From Salipiger sp. IMCC34102 (GTDB taxonomy: Bacteria > Pseudomonadota > Alphaproteobacteria > Rhodobacterales > Rhodobacteraceae), in contig NZ_SELQ01000002.1 of NCBI RefSeq assembly GCF_004145405.1, forward strand, positions 372,001-436,000: a stretch of 64,000 nucleotides of DNA. Direction: 5' to 3'. Below, piece after piece: positions 57,727 to 64,000 of the stretch. The notes beneath the pieces are model-generated. The model was not told the DNA's origin. It made no database searches and worked only from the letters and a program-made list of their open reading frames with translations. How positions within the stretch are numbered: position 1 is the stretch's first letter; each line of letters starts with the position of its first letter. A program made the translations under genes and the position numbers.

Positions 57727-57876
57727 GGGAGGGTCTGCAAGGTCATGGGCGAGGCCTTCGTTCGAGGTGCGTGCAACCTGTCAAACGGGTCGCCTCTGGG
57801 CAAGCGAAAGCGGACCCCATCGCCTGCCAGGGAAAAGGGCGGTTTCGCTACGCAAGATCAATGACTTGCGAGATTT

Positions 57877-57953
57877 ATGTAAAAACCTTTCACATTTCCT
57901 CTTGCGCGAATGCCCTCCTGACCCGATATCTTCAATGTGAAAGCAATTTACAT
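57877..57953 (+). promoter_or_regulatory. paired inverted 20-bp motif around the DUF2852 promoter
   Basis: ATGTAAAAACCTTTCACATT (57877-57896) and AATGTGAAAGCAATTTACAT (57934-57953) are inverted copies that agree at 17 of 20 positions; each is itself a dyad TGTRAAA..TTTYACA. A likely promoter, TTGCGC (57902-57907) and GATATC (57925-57930) 17 bases apart, lies between them. The second copy ends 19 bases before the start codon. This looks like a two-operator control region. Confidence 0.65.
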
Positions 57954-57972
57954 CAACCTTCAGGAGAGACCC

Positions 57973-58392
57973 ATGACCGCCACACCGACCTTCCCCGCCC
58001 AGACCAGCGCCCCGATCCTGTGGTTGCGCCGGGTCGAGGCCTGGCTCGACGCCCGCGGGCGCGGCGCCTGGATCGCCGCCATGGTGATCGGCTTCATCGC
58101 GGCCTGGCCGCTGGGTCTCGCGCTGCTGGCCTATATGCTCTACGCCACCAAGTTCTCCGGCGGAGCGGCCGTGCAGACGCGGCCTGCAAGCCTGCACGGA
58201 TCGAGCGGCAACCGCGCCTTCGACGCCTACAAGGAAGAGACGCTGCGTCGCCTGCAGGACGAACAGGACGAGTTCGCGGCCTTCCTAGGTCGCCTGCGCG
58301 AGGCCAAGGACAAGGCCGAGTTCGACCAGTTCATGGCGGACCGCAACAAGGACGACCGCGCCCCGGTTCAAACCGAGCGTGACGACGCCTAA
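57973..58392 (+). CDS. DUF2852 family membrane protein
   Basis: This 139-residue protein has a membrane segment (about 31-56, AWIAAMVIGFIAAWPLGLALL). A basic/acidic helical C-terminal part follows, with FDAYKEETLRRLQDEQDEF and AEFDQFMADR. This is the DUF2852 family, found in alphaproteobacteria, function unknown. AGGAGAG lies just before the ATG at 57973. The strong two-site control region upstream suggests it answers a specific signal. The RDD gene follows 54 bases later. Confidence 0.85.
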   Translation: MTATPTFPAQTSAPILWLRRVEAWLDARGRGAWIAAMVIGFIAAWPLGLALLAYMLYATKFSGGAAVQTRPASLHGSSGNRAFDAYKEETLRRLQDEQDEFAAFLGRLREAKDKAEFDQFMADRNKDDRAPVQTERDDA

Positions 58393-58446
58393 GTGAAGCA
58401 GCGGCGATCCCCCGGGGTCGCCGCGCCGTCCAGACCGGAGATTTCG

Positions 58447-58893
58447 ATGACCGCCCTGACCCTCGACCGCCTGCCGGACCCCGAGACCTTGCCCCAGTTC
58501 TACGACGGCGTGCCGACCCGGCGCGCGCTGGCCTGGCTCGTGGACATCGGCGTGATCTTCCTGATGTCCCTGCTGCTTTTGCCGCTGACATTGTTCACGG
58601 CGCTGTTCTTCTTTCCGCTGCTGATGGCGGGCGTGGGCTTTCTCTACCGCTGGTTCACCCTGTCGAGCGGGTCGGCGACCTGGGGGATGCGCATGTTCAA
58701 CATCGAGCTGCGCGAGGCGGACGGCGCACGCTTTTCCTCCACCACGGCGCTGGTGCATACGGCCGGCTACGCGCTCAGCCTCGTCACCTTCCCCGCCCAG
58801 CTGATTTCAATCGGCATGATGGCCGTCACGCCAAGGCGGCAGGGGCTCACGGACATGGTCCTGGGCAGCACCGCGATCAACCGCCCGGCCTGA
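58447..58893 (+). CDS. RDD family membrane protein
   Basis: This 148-residue protein has three or four hydrophobic segments and an RDD-type opening (RRALAWLVDIGVIFLM, about 24-39), though with the Arg-Ala form rather than strict Arg-Asp-Asp. SGSATWGMRMFNIELR is the second family block. RDD proteins are small membrane proteins of unclear function; some act as sodium/proton antiporters. GGAG precedes the ATG at 58447. Confidence 0.82.
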   Translation: MTALTLDRLPDPETLPQFYDGVPTRRALAWLVDIGVIFLMSLLLLPLTLFTALFFFPLLMAGVGFLYRWFTLSSGSATWGMRMFNIELREADGARFSSTTALVHTAGYALSLVTFPAQLISIGMMAVTPRRQGLTDMVLGSTAINRPA

Positions 58894-58952
58894 CCCCCGG
58901 CGCCTCTTGGGCCGGAATCGGCAAAAGGACGGCCCCGCCGGTCTTGCGGGGT

Positions 58953-58974
58953 TGCACGGGCGCGCGGCAGACGC
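58953..58974 (+). terminator. weak hairpin after RDD gene
   Basis: CCCCGC and GCGGGG (58953-58958 and 58966-58971) form a 6-bp stem with a 7-base loop, followed only by TTG. It may end the DUF2852-RDD transcript but lacks a proper T run. Confidence 0.35.
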
Positions 58975-58986
58975 CACTTTCCCCTC

Positions 58987-59808
58987 ATGCGCCATGATCT
59001 TCAAATCGTTCCCCAGTTCTACGTGACGGCCCCGCAGCCCTGCCCCTACCTCGAGGGCCGGATGGAGCGGAAGCTGTTCACCGCCCTGCAGGGCGAGGGC
59101 GCGTCCGAGCTCAACGATACGCTGTCCAAGCAGGGCTTTCGCCGGTCGCAGAACGTGCTCTACCGCCCCTCTTGTGCGGAATGTTCCGCCTGCATGTCGG
59201 CCCGGATCCGGGTCGCCGATTTCGAGCCCACCCGCAGCCAGAAACGCGTCCTCAAGCGCAACGCCCGGCTGCGGCGCAGGCCCACCTCGCCCTGGGCCAC
59301 GGAAGAGCAGTACGAGCTTTTCCGCCGATACCTCGACGCGCGTCACGCGGAGGGCGGCATGGCCGACATGGACATGTTCGAATTCGCCGCCATGGTCGAG
59401 GAGACGCCGGTGCGCTCCCGCTTGATCGAGTATTCCGACGGCTCGTCCGAGGATCCGGTCGCCGCCTGTTTGACGGATATCCTCGATGACGGGGTGTCGA
59501 TGGTCTATTCGTTCTTCGCGCCGGAACTCACCCGCGACAGCCCCGGCACCTACCTGATCCTCGATCACGTGGACATCGCGCGCGAGATGAAGCTGCCCTT
59601 CGTCTACCTGGGCTACTGGGTCCCCGGCAGCGCCAAGATGGGATACAAGGCGAATTTCTCTGGCGTGGAGATCTACCGCGACGGCGCCTGGGAACCCTTG
59701 CGCGACCGCGACGACTACGACAGCGCGCTGCATCCGCTCTCCACCGATCCGATCGCCGAGCAGGTCTCGAAGATCGAGCTGCCCCACGGCCGTCCCGTCC
59801 GGCGCTAG
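58987..59808 (+). CDS. bpt: aspartate/glutamate leucyltransferase
   Basis: Bpt transfers leucine from tRNA to proteins with N-terminal Asp or Glu, marking them for ClpAP by the N-end rule. The 273-residue protein has the [16 protein letters not shown] opening, the cysteine cluster SCAECSAC (62-69) and [16 protein letters not shown] near 212-227, all characteristic of the bacterial ATE/Bpt family. Length is normal. It stands alone between small gaps. Confidence 0.94.
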   Translation: MRHDLQIVPQFYVTAPQPCPYLEGRMERKLFTALQGEGASELNDTLSKQGFRRSQNVLYRPSCAECSACMSARIRVADFEPTRSQKRVLKRNARLRRRPTSPWATEEQYELFRRYLDARHAEGGMADMDMFEFAAMVEETPVRSRLIEYSDGSSEDPVAACLTDILDDGVSMVYSFFAPELTRDSPGTYLILDHVDIAREMKLPFVYLGYWVPGSAKMGYKANFSGVEIYRDGAWEPLRDRDDYDSALHPLSTDPIAEQVSKIELPHGRPVRR

Positions 59809-59878
59809 ACAGGCACCCACTTGATCCGCGACACCCGGCGCTAGGTCACGGTCAAAGCGGATCACGAAGGAGTGCACC

Positions 59879-60727
59879 ATGTCCAGCTACACGCCCCCCA
59901 AGGTCTGGGAATGGGACGCCGAGAACGGCGGCAAGTTCGCCTCGACCAACCGTCCCGTCGCAGGGCCCACGCACGACGCCCCCCTGCCCCAGGGAAAGCA
60001 TCGCTGGCAGTTGCACAGCCTGGCCACGCCCAACGGCGTGAAGGTCACGGTCATGTTCGAGGAACTGCTGGAGGCCGGCCACGACGCCGAATACGACGCC
60101 TGGCCCATTGACATCGGCAAGGGCGACCAGTTCGGCAGCGGGTTCGTCGCGGTGAACCCGAACTCGAAGATTCCCGCACTCCTGGACACCAAGACCGGTC
60201 TGCGGCTGTTCGAAAGCGGCTCGATCCTGTTGCAACTGGCGACCGAATACGACGCCTTCCTGCCCCACGAGCCGCGCGCGCGGGCCGAGACGCTGAACTG
60301 GCTCTTCTGGCAGATGGGTAGCGCGCCCTACCTGGGCGGCGGGTTCGGGCATTTCTATTCCTACGCGCCGGAGCCAATGGAATACCCCATCAACCGCTTC
60401 ACGATGGAGGCCAAGCGCCAGCTCGACGTGCTCGACCGGACACTGGCCGAGCGCGAGTTCATCGCGGGCGATCAATACACCATCGCCGACATGGCCATAG
60501 CACCCTGGTACGGCGGTGTGGCCACGGGGGCCGTCTACGACGCCAAGGAATTCCTGCAGGCCGACGGCTACACCCACGTGCAGCGCTGGGCCGCGCAGGT
60601 GATGGACCGGCCAGCCTACAAGCGCGGGCGGATGGTCAACCGCACCTTCGGCGACCCCGCAGAGCAGTTGCACGAGCGGCACGCCGCCGCGGACTTCGAC
60701 ACCCGCACGCAGGACAAGATCGGCTGA
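59879..60727 (+). CDS. yghU: glutathione-dependent disulfide-bond oxidoreductase YghU
   Basis: This 282-residue glutathione transferase-like protein is of the YghU/Ure2 type, which reduces disulfides with two bound glutathiones. LHSLATPNGVKVTVMFEEL holds the TPNGVK active-site region. NPNSKIPAL is the cis-proline loop and FESGSILLQLA the gamma-glutamyl contact. An extended N-terminus (about 45 residues) is usual for YghU. AAGGAG precedes the ATG. Confidence 0.92.
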   Translation: MSSYTPPKVWEWDAENGGKFASTNRPVAGPTHDAPLPQGKHRWQLHSLATPNGVKVTVMFEELLEAGHDAEYDAWPIDIGKGDQFGSGFVAVNPNSKIPALLDTKTGLRLFESGSILLQLATEYDAFLPHEPRARAETLNWLFWQMGSAPYLGGGFGHFYSYAPEPMEYPINRFTMEAKRQLDVLDRTLAEREFIAGDQYTIADMAIAPWYGGVATGAVYDAKEFLQADGYTHVQRWAAQVMDRPAYKRGRMVNRTFGDPAEQLHERHAAADFDTRTQDKIG

Positions 60728-60784
60728 CGTTGGAAAAACGCGCAGGGACCGGGTAACGGTTTTGCGACCTCAGAGGAAAACCTG

Positions 60785-61864
60785 ATGCCCGATTCGCACC
60801 CCCACCCGTCCGACATCACGTCCAAGGGCTGGATCGCCGCCGCCAAGCGGATCTTCGGCGAAATCTCCGAGGACCACCTGCTGCTGATCGCGGCGGGCTG
60901 CGCCTTCTACGGCCTGCTCGCGGTCTTTCCCGGCATCGTCGCCGCGATGGCGATCGCCGGGCTGTTCACCGATCCGTCCGAACTGGTCGGCTACATCGAG
61001 ACGCTTTCGCGTTTCATGCCGGCGGAAGCCGCGCAGATCGTGATCGACCAGGCCAAGGCCGTCGCCGGTTCGGACGAAGGCGGCCTGGGGCTTGCGGCAG
61101 TGATCGGTGTGCTGACCGCGTTCTGGTCCGCCTCCGCCGGCATGTCCGCCCTGATCGAGGGGCTCAACGTGGCCTTCGAGGTCGAGCATCCCCGCGGTTT
61201 CTTCAAGAACGTGCTCGCGCGCCTGTCGTTGACCCTGGGGCTGGTCGGGGGCTTCTTCATGATCGTCATCGCCCTCGTGGTGATCCCGCTGGTGATGGGG
61301 TTCCTGCCGCTCGGTCCGACGACGGAGTTCGTGATCACCTTGATCCGCTGGCCGGTGGTCTTCGTGATCGTGGCGGCGGGACTTGCGATCCTCTACCGCT
61401 ATAGCCCCGCGCGCGCACCGCGCCGCTGGCGCTGGATCACGCCGGGTGCGGCGGTGGCCTGCGTTCTGTGGGTCGCGGGGTCGCTCGCCTTCGCCTACTA
61501 CGTCAGCAACTTCGGCAGCTACAACGAAACCTTCGGTGCGCTGGGCGGCGTCATCATCCTGCTCATGTGGCTGTGGCTGTCGTCGGTCATCATCCTTCTG
61601 GGGGCCGAGATCGATTCCGAGATCGAGGCGCAGGCCAAGCAGAACCCCGCCCCCGCCACGGCGGAGGCCACGAGCGCCAGCGCCGAAACCCTCCAGCAAC
61701 ACGCGTTCGAGGCGGACTCCTCGGCGGCCCGCCCGGCCTCCGCGACCGATCGCTCCGTGGGAGGAGACGCGCCGGCATCCCGCCCGGAGGCCGAAAAGGT
61801 CAAGGGCTGGAAGCGCTTGGCGATCCTCGCCGGGCTTGCCGCACTTGCCGCGAAGCGCGATTGA
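60785..61864 (+). CDS. YihY/virulence factor BrkB family membrane protein
   Basis: This is a 359-residue inner-membrane protein with six helices. The family core is seen in LLIAAGCAFYGLLAVFPGIVA (early), LTAFWSASAGMSALIEGLN and YYVSNFGSYNETFGALGG (late). BrkB/YihY proteins were once called RNase BN in error; their function is unknown, perhaps transport. The C-terminal 70 residues are low-complexity Ala/Pro/Glu. AGAGGAA lies before the ATG. It is upstream of the ilv operon but separated by its control region. Confidence 0.9.
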   Translation: MPDSHPHPSDITSKGWIAAAKRIFGEISEDHLLLIAAGCAFYGLLAVFPGIVAAMAIAGLFTDPSELVGYIETLSRFMPAEAAQIVIDQAKAVAGSDEGGLGLAAVIGVLTAFWSASAGMSALIEGLNVAFEVEHPRGFFKNVLARLSLTLGLVGGFFMIVIALVVIPLVMGFLPLGPTTEFVITLIRWPVVFVIVAAGLAILYRYSPARAPRRWRWITPGAAVACVLWVAGSLAFAYYVSNFGSYNETFGALGGVIILLMWLWLSSVIILLGAEIDSEIEAQAKQNPAPATAEATSASAETLQQHAFEADSSAARPASATDRSVGGDAPASRPEAEKVKGWKRLAILAGLAALAAKRD

Positions 61865-61880
61865 CCGTCGGTCATTTTAC

Positions 61881-61916
61881 GAAAGTTACAAAACATCGCG
61901 CCGGGACGTAACTTTC
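61881..61916. promoter_or_regulatory. 9-bp inverted repeat upstream of ilv leader
   Basis: GAAAGTTAC (61881-61889) and GTAACTTTC (61908-61916) are perfect inverted copies separated by 18 bases. They lie just upstream of a likely -35 box TTGACC (61930-61935) for the ilv leader transcript, a good position for a dimeric regulator. They might instead end the yihY transcript as a weak stem. Confidence 0.45.
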
Positions 61917-61980
61917 TCCATGAATGCGGTTGACCCTCCTGCCCCCCGGGCATAGGGTCGCCGCAGAGAAGGAAACCCGC

Positions 61981-62028
61981 ATGACCTTTGTCGTACTAAT
62001 CGTAGGAAAGACGCGCATGGGCCGGTAA
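61981..62028 (+). CDS. ilv leader peptide (15 aa)
   Basis: A short frame reads MTFVVLIVGKTRMGR and then stops. Five consecutive codons (residues 4-8) encode Val, Val, Leu, Ile, Val, the end products of the pathway encoded by ilvB. AAGGA lies eight to twelve bases before the ATG. A terminator hairpin follows 27 bases later, before ilvB. This is the arrangement of a branched-chain amino acid attenuator: ribosome stalling at scarce Val/Leu/Ile tRNAs should prevent termination. Similar leaders have been predicted before ilv genes of other alphaproteobacteria. Confidence 0.88.
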   Translation: MTFVVLIVGKTRMGR

Positions 62029-62079
62029 CGGTTGACCCATCAGGTTCCCATGCGCCCCCGTCAGACCGGGGGTTTTTTT
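62011..62079 (+). terminator. ilv attenuator: alternative helices and terminator
   Basis: The terminator is CCCCCG-tcagac-CGGGGG followed by seven T (62055-62079). Upstream, GCGCATGGG (62013-62021, inside the leader peptide frame) is perfectly complementary to CCCATGCGC (62047-62055), whose last base is the first of the terminator stem. GGG/CCC pairing with CCCAT at 62036-62040 is an alternative. These form the competing helices expected of an attenuator, though which is the antiterminator needs folding. Confidence 0.8.
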
Positions 62080-62112
62080 ATGTGCAGTCGCCAGACCAGA
62101 ACGGAAAAGACG

Positions 62113-63864
62113 ATGACCAGACAGATGACCGGCGCGAAAATGGTGGTTCAGGCCCTGATCGATCAGGGGGTGGAGGTCGTCTTTGGCTACCCCGGCGGGG
62201 CCGTGCTGCCGATCTACGACGAAATCTTCCAGCAAAACCACATCAAGCACGTCCTCGTCCGTCACGAACAGGGCGCCGTGCATGCCGCCGAAGGCTACGC
62301 GCGCTCCACCGGCAAGCCCGGCGTGGCGCTCGTGACCTCCGGCCCCGGGGCCACGAACGCGGTCACCGGTCTGACGGACGCGCTGATGGATTCGATCCCG
62401 CTGGTCGTGCTCACGGGCCAGGTGCCGACCTTCATGATCGGCTCCGACGCCTTTCAGGAGGCCGACACGGTGGGCATCACGCGGCCCTGCACCAAGCACA
62501 ACTGGCTGGTCAAGGACACCGACAAGCTGGCCCCCACCCTGCACGAGGCGTTCCATATCGCGACCTCCGGCCGGCCCGGCCCGGTGCTGATCGACATCCC
62601 CAAGGACATCCAGTTCGCCAACGGCACCTACGCCGACAAGGCCAAGCGCCGCTCGCACTACAGCCCGCAGGTCAAGGGCGACATCGAGACGATCCAGGAA
62701 CTCGCCCGCGCGATGGAGACGGCGAAGCGTCCGATCTTCTACACCGGCGGCGGGGTCATCAACTCCGGCCCCGGTGCCAGCCAGCTCCTGCGCGAACTGG
62801 TCGAGGCGACGGGCTTTCCGATCACCTCCACCCTGATGGGGCTGGGCTGCTATCCTGCGTCGGGGGACAAGTGGCTGGGGATGCTGGGGATGCACGGCAC
62901 CTACGAAGCCAACCTCGCGATGCACGACTGCGACTTGATGATCAACGTGGGCGCGCGTTTCGACGACCGGATCACGGGCCGGGTCGACGCCTTCTCGCCG
63001 AAGTCGAAGAAGGCGCATATCGACATCGACGCCTCCTCGATCAACAAGGTCATCCGCGTCGACATGCCGATCCTGGGCGACGTGGCCCACGTGCTGGAGG
63101 ATCTGCTGAAGGTCTGGAAGGCGAACGGCCGCAAGACCGACAAGGACGGCCTTTCGAAGTGGTGGAAGAAGATCGAGGGCTGGCGCGCCGAGGATTGCCT
63201 GGGCTTCGAGCAGACAGGCCCCGTCATCCGGCCACAGCACGCGATATCCCGGCTGGAGGCGCTGACCAAGGATCACGACCGCTACATCACGACCGAAGTG
63301 GGACAGCACCAGATGTGGGCCGCGCAATACATGGGGTTCGAGGCGCCGAACCGCTGGATGACCTCGGGCGGTCTGGGCACCATGGGCTACGGCGTCCCCG
63401 CTTCCATCGGTGTGCAGATGGCGCACCCCGACGCGCTGGTCATCAACGTCGCCGGCGAGGCATCCTGGATGATGAACATGCAGGAGATGGGCACCGCCAT
63501 GCAGTATCGCCTGCCGGTCAAGCAGTTCATCCTCAACAACGAACGCCTCGGCATGGTGCGCCAGTGGCAGGAGCTGCTGCACGGCGAGCGTTATTCCTCC
63601 AGCTGGTCCGAGGCGCTGCCCGATTTCGTGAAGCTGGCCGAGGCCTTCGGCGCCAAGGGAATCAAGGTGGACGACGCCGCCGACCTCGACGAGGCGATCG
63701 CCGAGATGATCGCCTACGACGGCCCCGTGATCCTCGACTGTCTGGTCGAGAAGCACGAGAACTGCTTCCCGATGATCCCCTCGGGCAAGGGCCACAACGA
63801 GATGCTGCTGGCCAACGCGAAGACGCAAGGCGCCATCACGGCGACCGGCGCGGTGCTGGTGTAA
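62113..63864 (+). CDS. ilvB: acetolactate synthase large subunit
   Basis: This 583-residue ThDP enzyme makes acetolactate or acetohydroxybutyrate, the first common step to valine, leucine and isoleucine. The catalytic Glu52 is in RHEQGAVHAAEG. The ThDP/Mg motif reads GEASWMMN (448-455), with Glu449 where most families have Asp. I recall this Glu form from other Rhodobacterales sequences. The start is the ATG at 62113 (MTRQMTGAKM) after GGAAAAG; a longer reading would run through the terminator. ilvN follows 44 bases later. Confidence 0.96.
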   Translation: MTRQMTGAKMVVQALIDQGVEVVFGYPGGAVLPIYDEIFQQNHIKHVLVRHEQGAVHAAEGYARSTGKPGVALVTSGPGATNAVTGLTDALMDSIPLVVLTGQVPTFMIGSDAFQEADTVGITRPCTKHNWLVKDTDKLAPTLHEAFHIATSGRPGPVLIDIPKDIQFANGTYADKAKRRSHYSPQVKGDIETIQELARAMETAKRPIFYTGGGVINSGPGASQLLRELVEATGFPITSTLMGLGCYPASGDKWLGMLGMHGTYEANLAMHDCDLMINVGARFDDRITGRVDAFSPKSKKAHIDIDASSINKVIRVDMPILGDVAHVLEDLLKVWKANGRKTDKDGLSKWWKKIEGWRAEDCLGFEQTGPVIRPQHAISRLEALTKDHDRYITTEVGQHQMWAAQYMGFEAPNRWMTSGGLGTMGYGVPASIGVQMAHPDALVINVAGEASWMMNMQEMGTAMQYRLPVKQFILNNERLGMVRQWQELLHGERYSSSWSEALPDFVKLAEAFGAKGIKVDDAADLDEAIAEMIAYDGPVILDCLVEKHENCFPMIPSGKGHNEMLLANAKTQGAITATGAVLV

Positions 63865-63908
63865 GAAGACAAAGGTCGCGCCACGCGCGACCGGCAAGGA
63901 GACAGATC

Positions 63909-64000
63909 ATGGCAGCACTGAAGATCAAGAAAGGCGCCACCAGCCACAGCGCCTACGACCTGCGGTCGCATTTCTCCGACGTGATCGAGCGGCACACGCT
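63909..64000 (+). CDS. ilvN: acetolactate synthase small subunit, N-terminus (cut by window edge)
   Basis: The first 30 codons read MAALKIKKGATSHSAYDLRS and continue FSDVIERHT. This matches the start of the IlvN/IlvH regulatory subunit in Rhodobacterales, just before the ACT domain that binds valine for feedback control. AAGGAGA lies nine bases before the ATG. The rest lies beyond the right edge. Position directly after ilvB supports the call. Confidence 0.88.
   Translation, partial: MAALKIKKGATSHSAYDLRSHFSDVIERHT

Overview
The window is chromosomal DNA from a GC-rich alphaproteobacterium, very likely of the Rhodobacterales (Roseobacter/Rhodobacter group). Evidence: families typical of that order (DUF6314, DUF2852, host-attachment family, the SoxBDAG sarcosine oxidase), the yajC-secD-secF-ccmABCDG order, an Entner-Doudoroff edd-eda pair, and a dispersed intergenic element (core CCTCCGGCGGGAGTTT) of a kind common in this clade. 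Almost everything is vertically inherited core genome. I see no rRNA, tRNA, insertion sequence, prophage or CRISPR array.

Layout. 0-5 kb: two BCCT osmolyte transporters, acuI and an orphan solute-binding protein. 5-9 kb: a small membrane protein, a penicillin-acylase-like hydrolase and a membrane diguanylate cyclase. 9-18 kb: bioY, a DUF6314 gene, purB, an isolated fliG-like gene, a lipid A-type acyltransferase, a DUF1223 thioredoxin-like protein and acnA. 17.8-20.6 kb: a three-gene operon of a ribbon-helix-helix regulator, a PHB-depolymerase-type esterase and a C45 Ntn acyltransferase/hydrolase. 20.6-26.6 kb (minus): yajC-secD-secF, an Mth938-like gene and ccmABCDG, packed with overlapping stop/start codons. 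26.8-34 kb: serS, a TspO-related protein, the yfgM-bamB-der cluster and a Bcr/CflA exporter. 34-42 kb: an Atm1-type ABC exporter behind a LysM protein with a 14-unit hexanucleotide repeat, a LOG-family gene that overlaps rarD tail to tail, a host-attachment-family protein, a threonine/serine dehydratase and sodB. 42-48 kb (minus): the soxB-soxD-soxA-soxG operon, interrupted between soxB and soxD by an unrelated low-complexity membrane-protein gene flanked by stem-loops. 48-52 kb: ccmI-ruvX-DUF1289, then rlmI with a coupled PIN-domain gene. 52-58 kb: edd-eda behind an operator-like palindrome, then glnE with a small coupled gene. 58-64 kb: DUF2852 (between two copies of a strong palindromic motif), RDD, bpt, yghU, yihY, and an ilv leader-peptide attenuator ahead of ilvB and the start of ilvN.

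How the genes work together. Protein export (YajC/SecDF), outer-membrane assembly (BamB, YfgM-like) and cytochrome c maturation (CcmABCDG, CcmI) form envelope-biogenesis blocks. The Entner-Doudoroff pair, aconitase and acetolactate synthase cover central carbon and branched-chain amino acid metabolism. BCCT transporters and sarcosine oxidase fit uptake and breakdown of methylated amines such as glycine betaine in a marine setting (inference).

The most interesting non-routine signals are the ilv leader peptide attenuator, the paired 20-bp motif before the DUF2852 gene, the gene inserted in the sox operon, the Asp-Ala microsatellite, and the RHH-esterase-C45 operon with a palindrome on its promoter. 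I do not see a clearly new multi-gene system such as a defence island; the last two are the nearest candidates.
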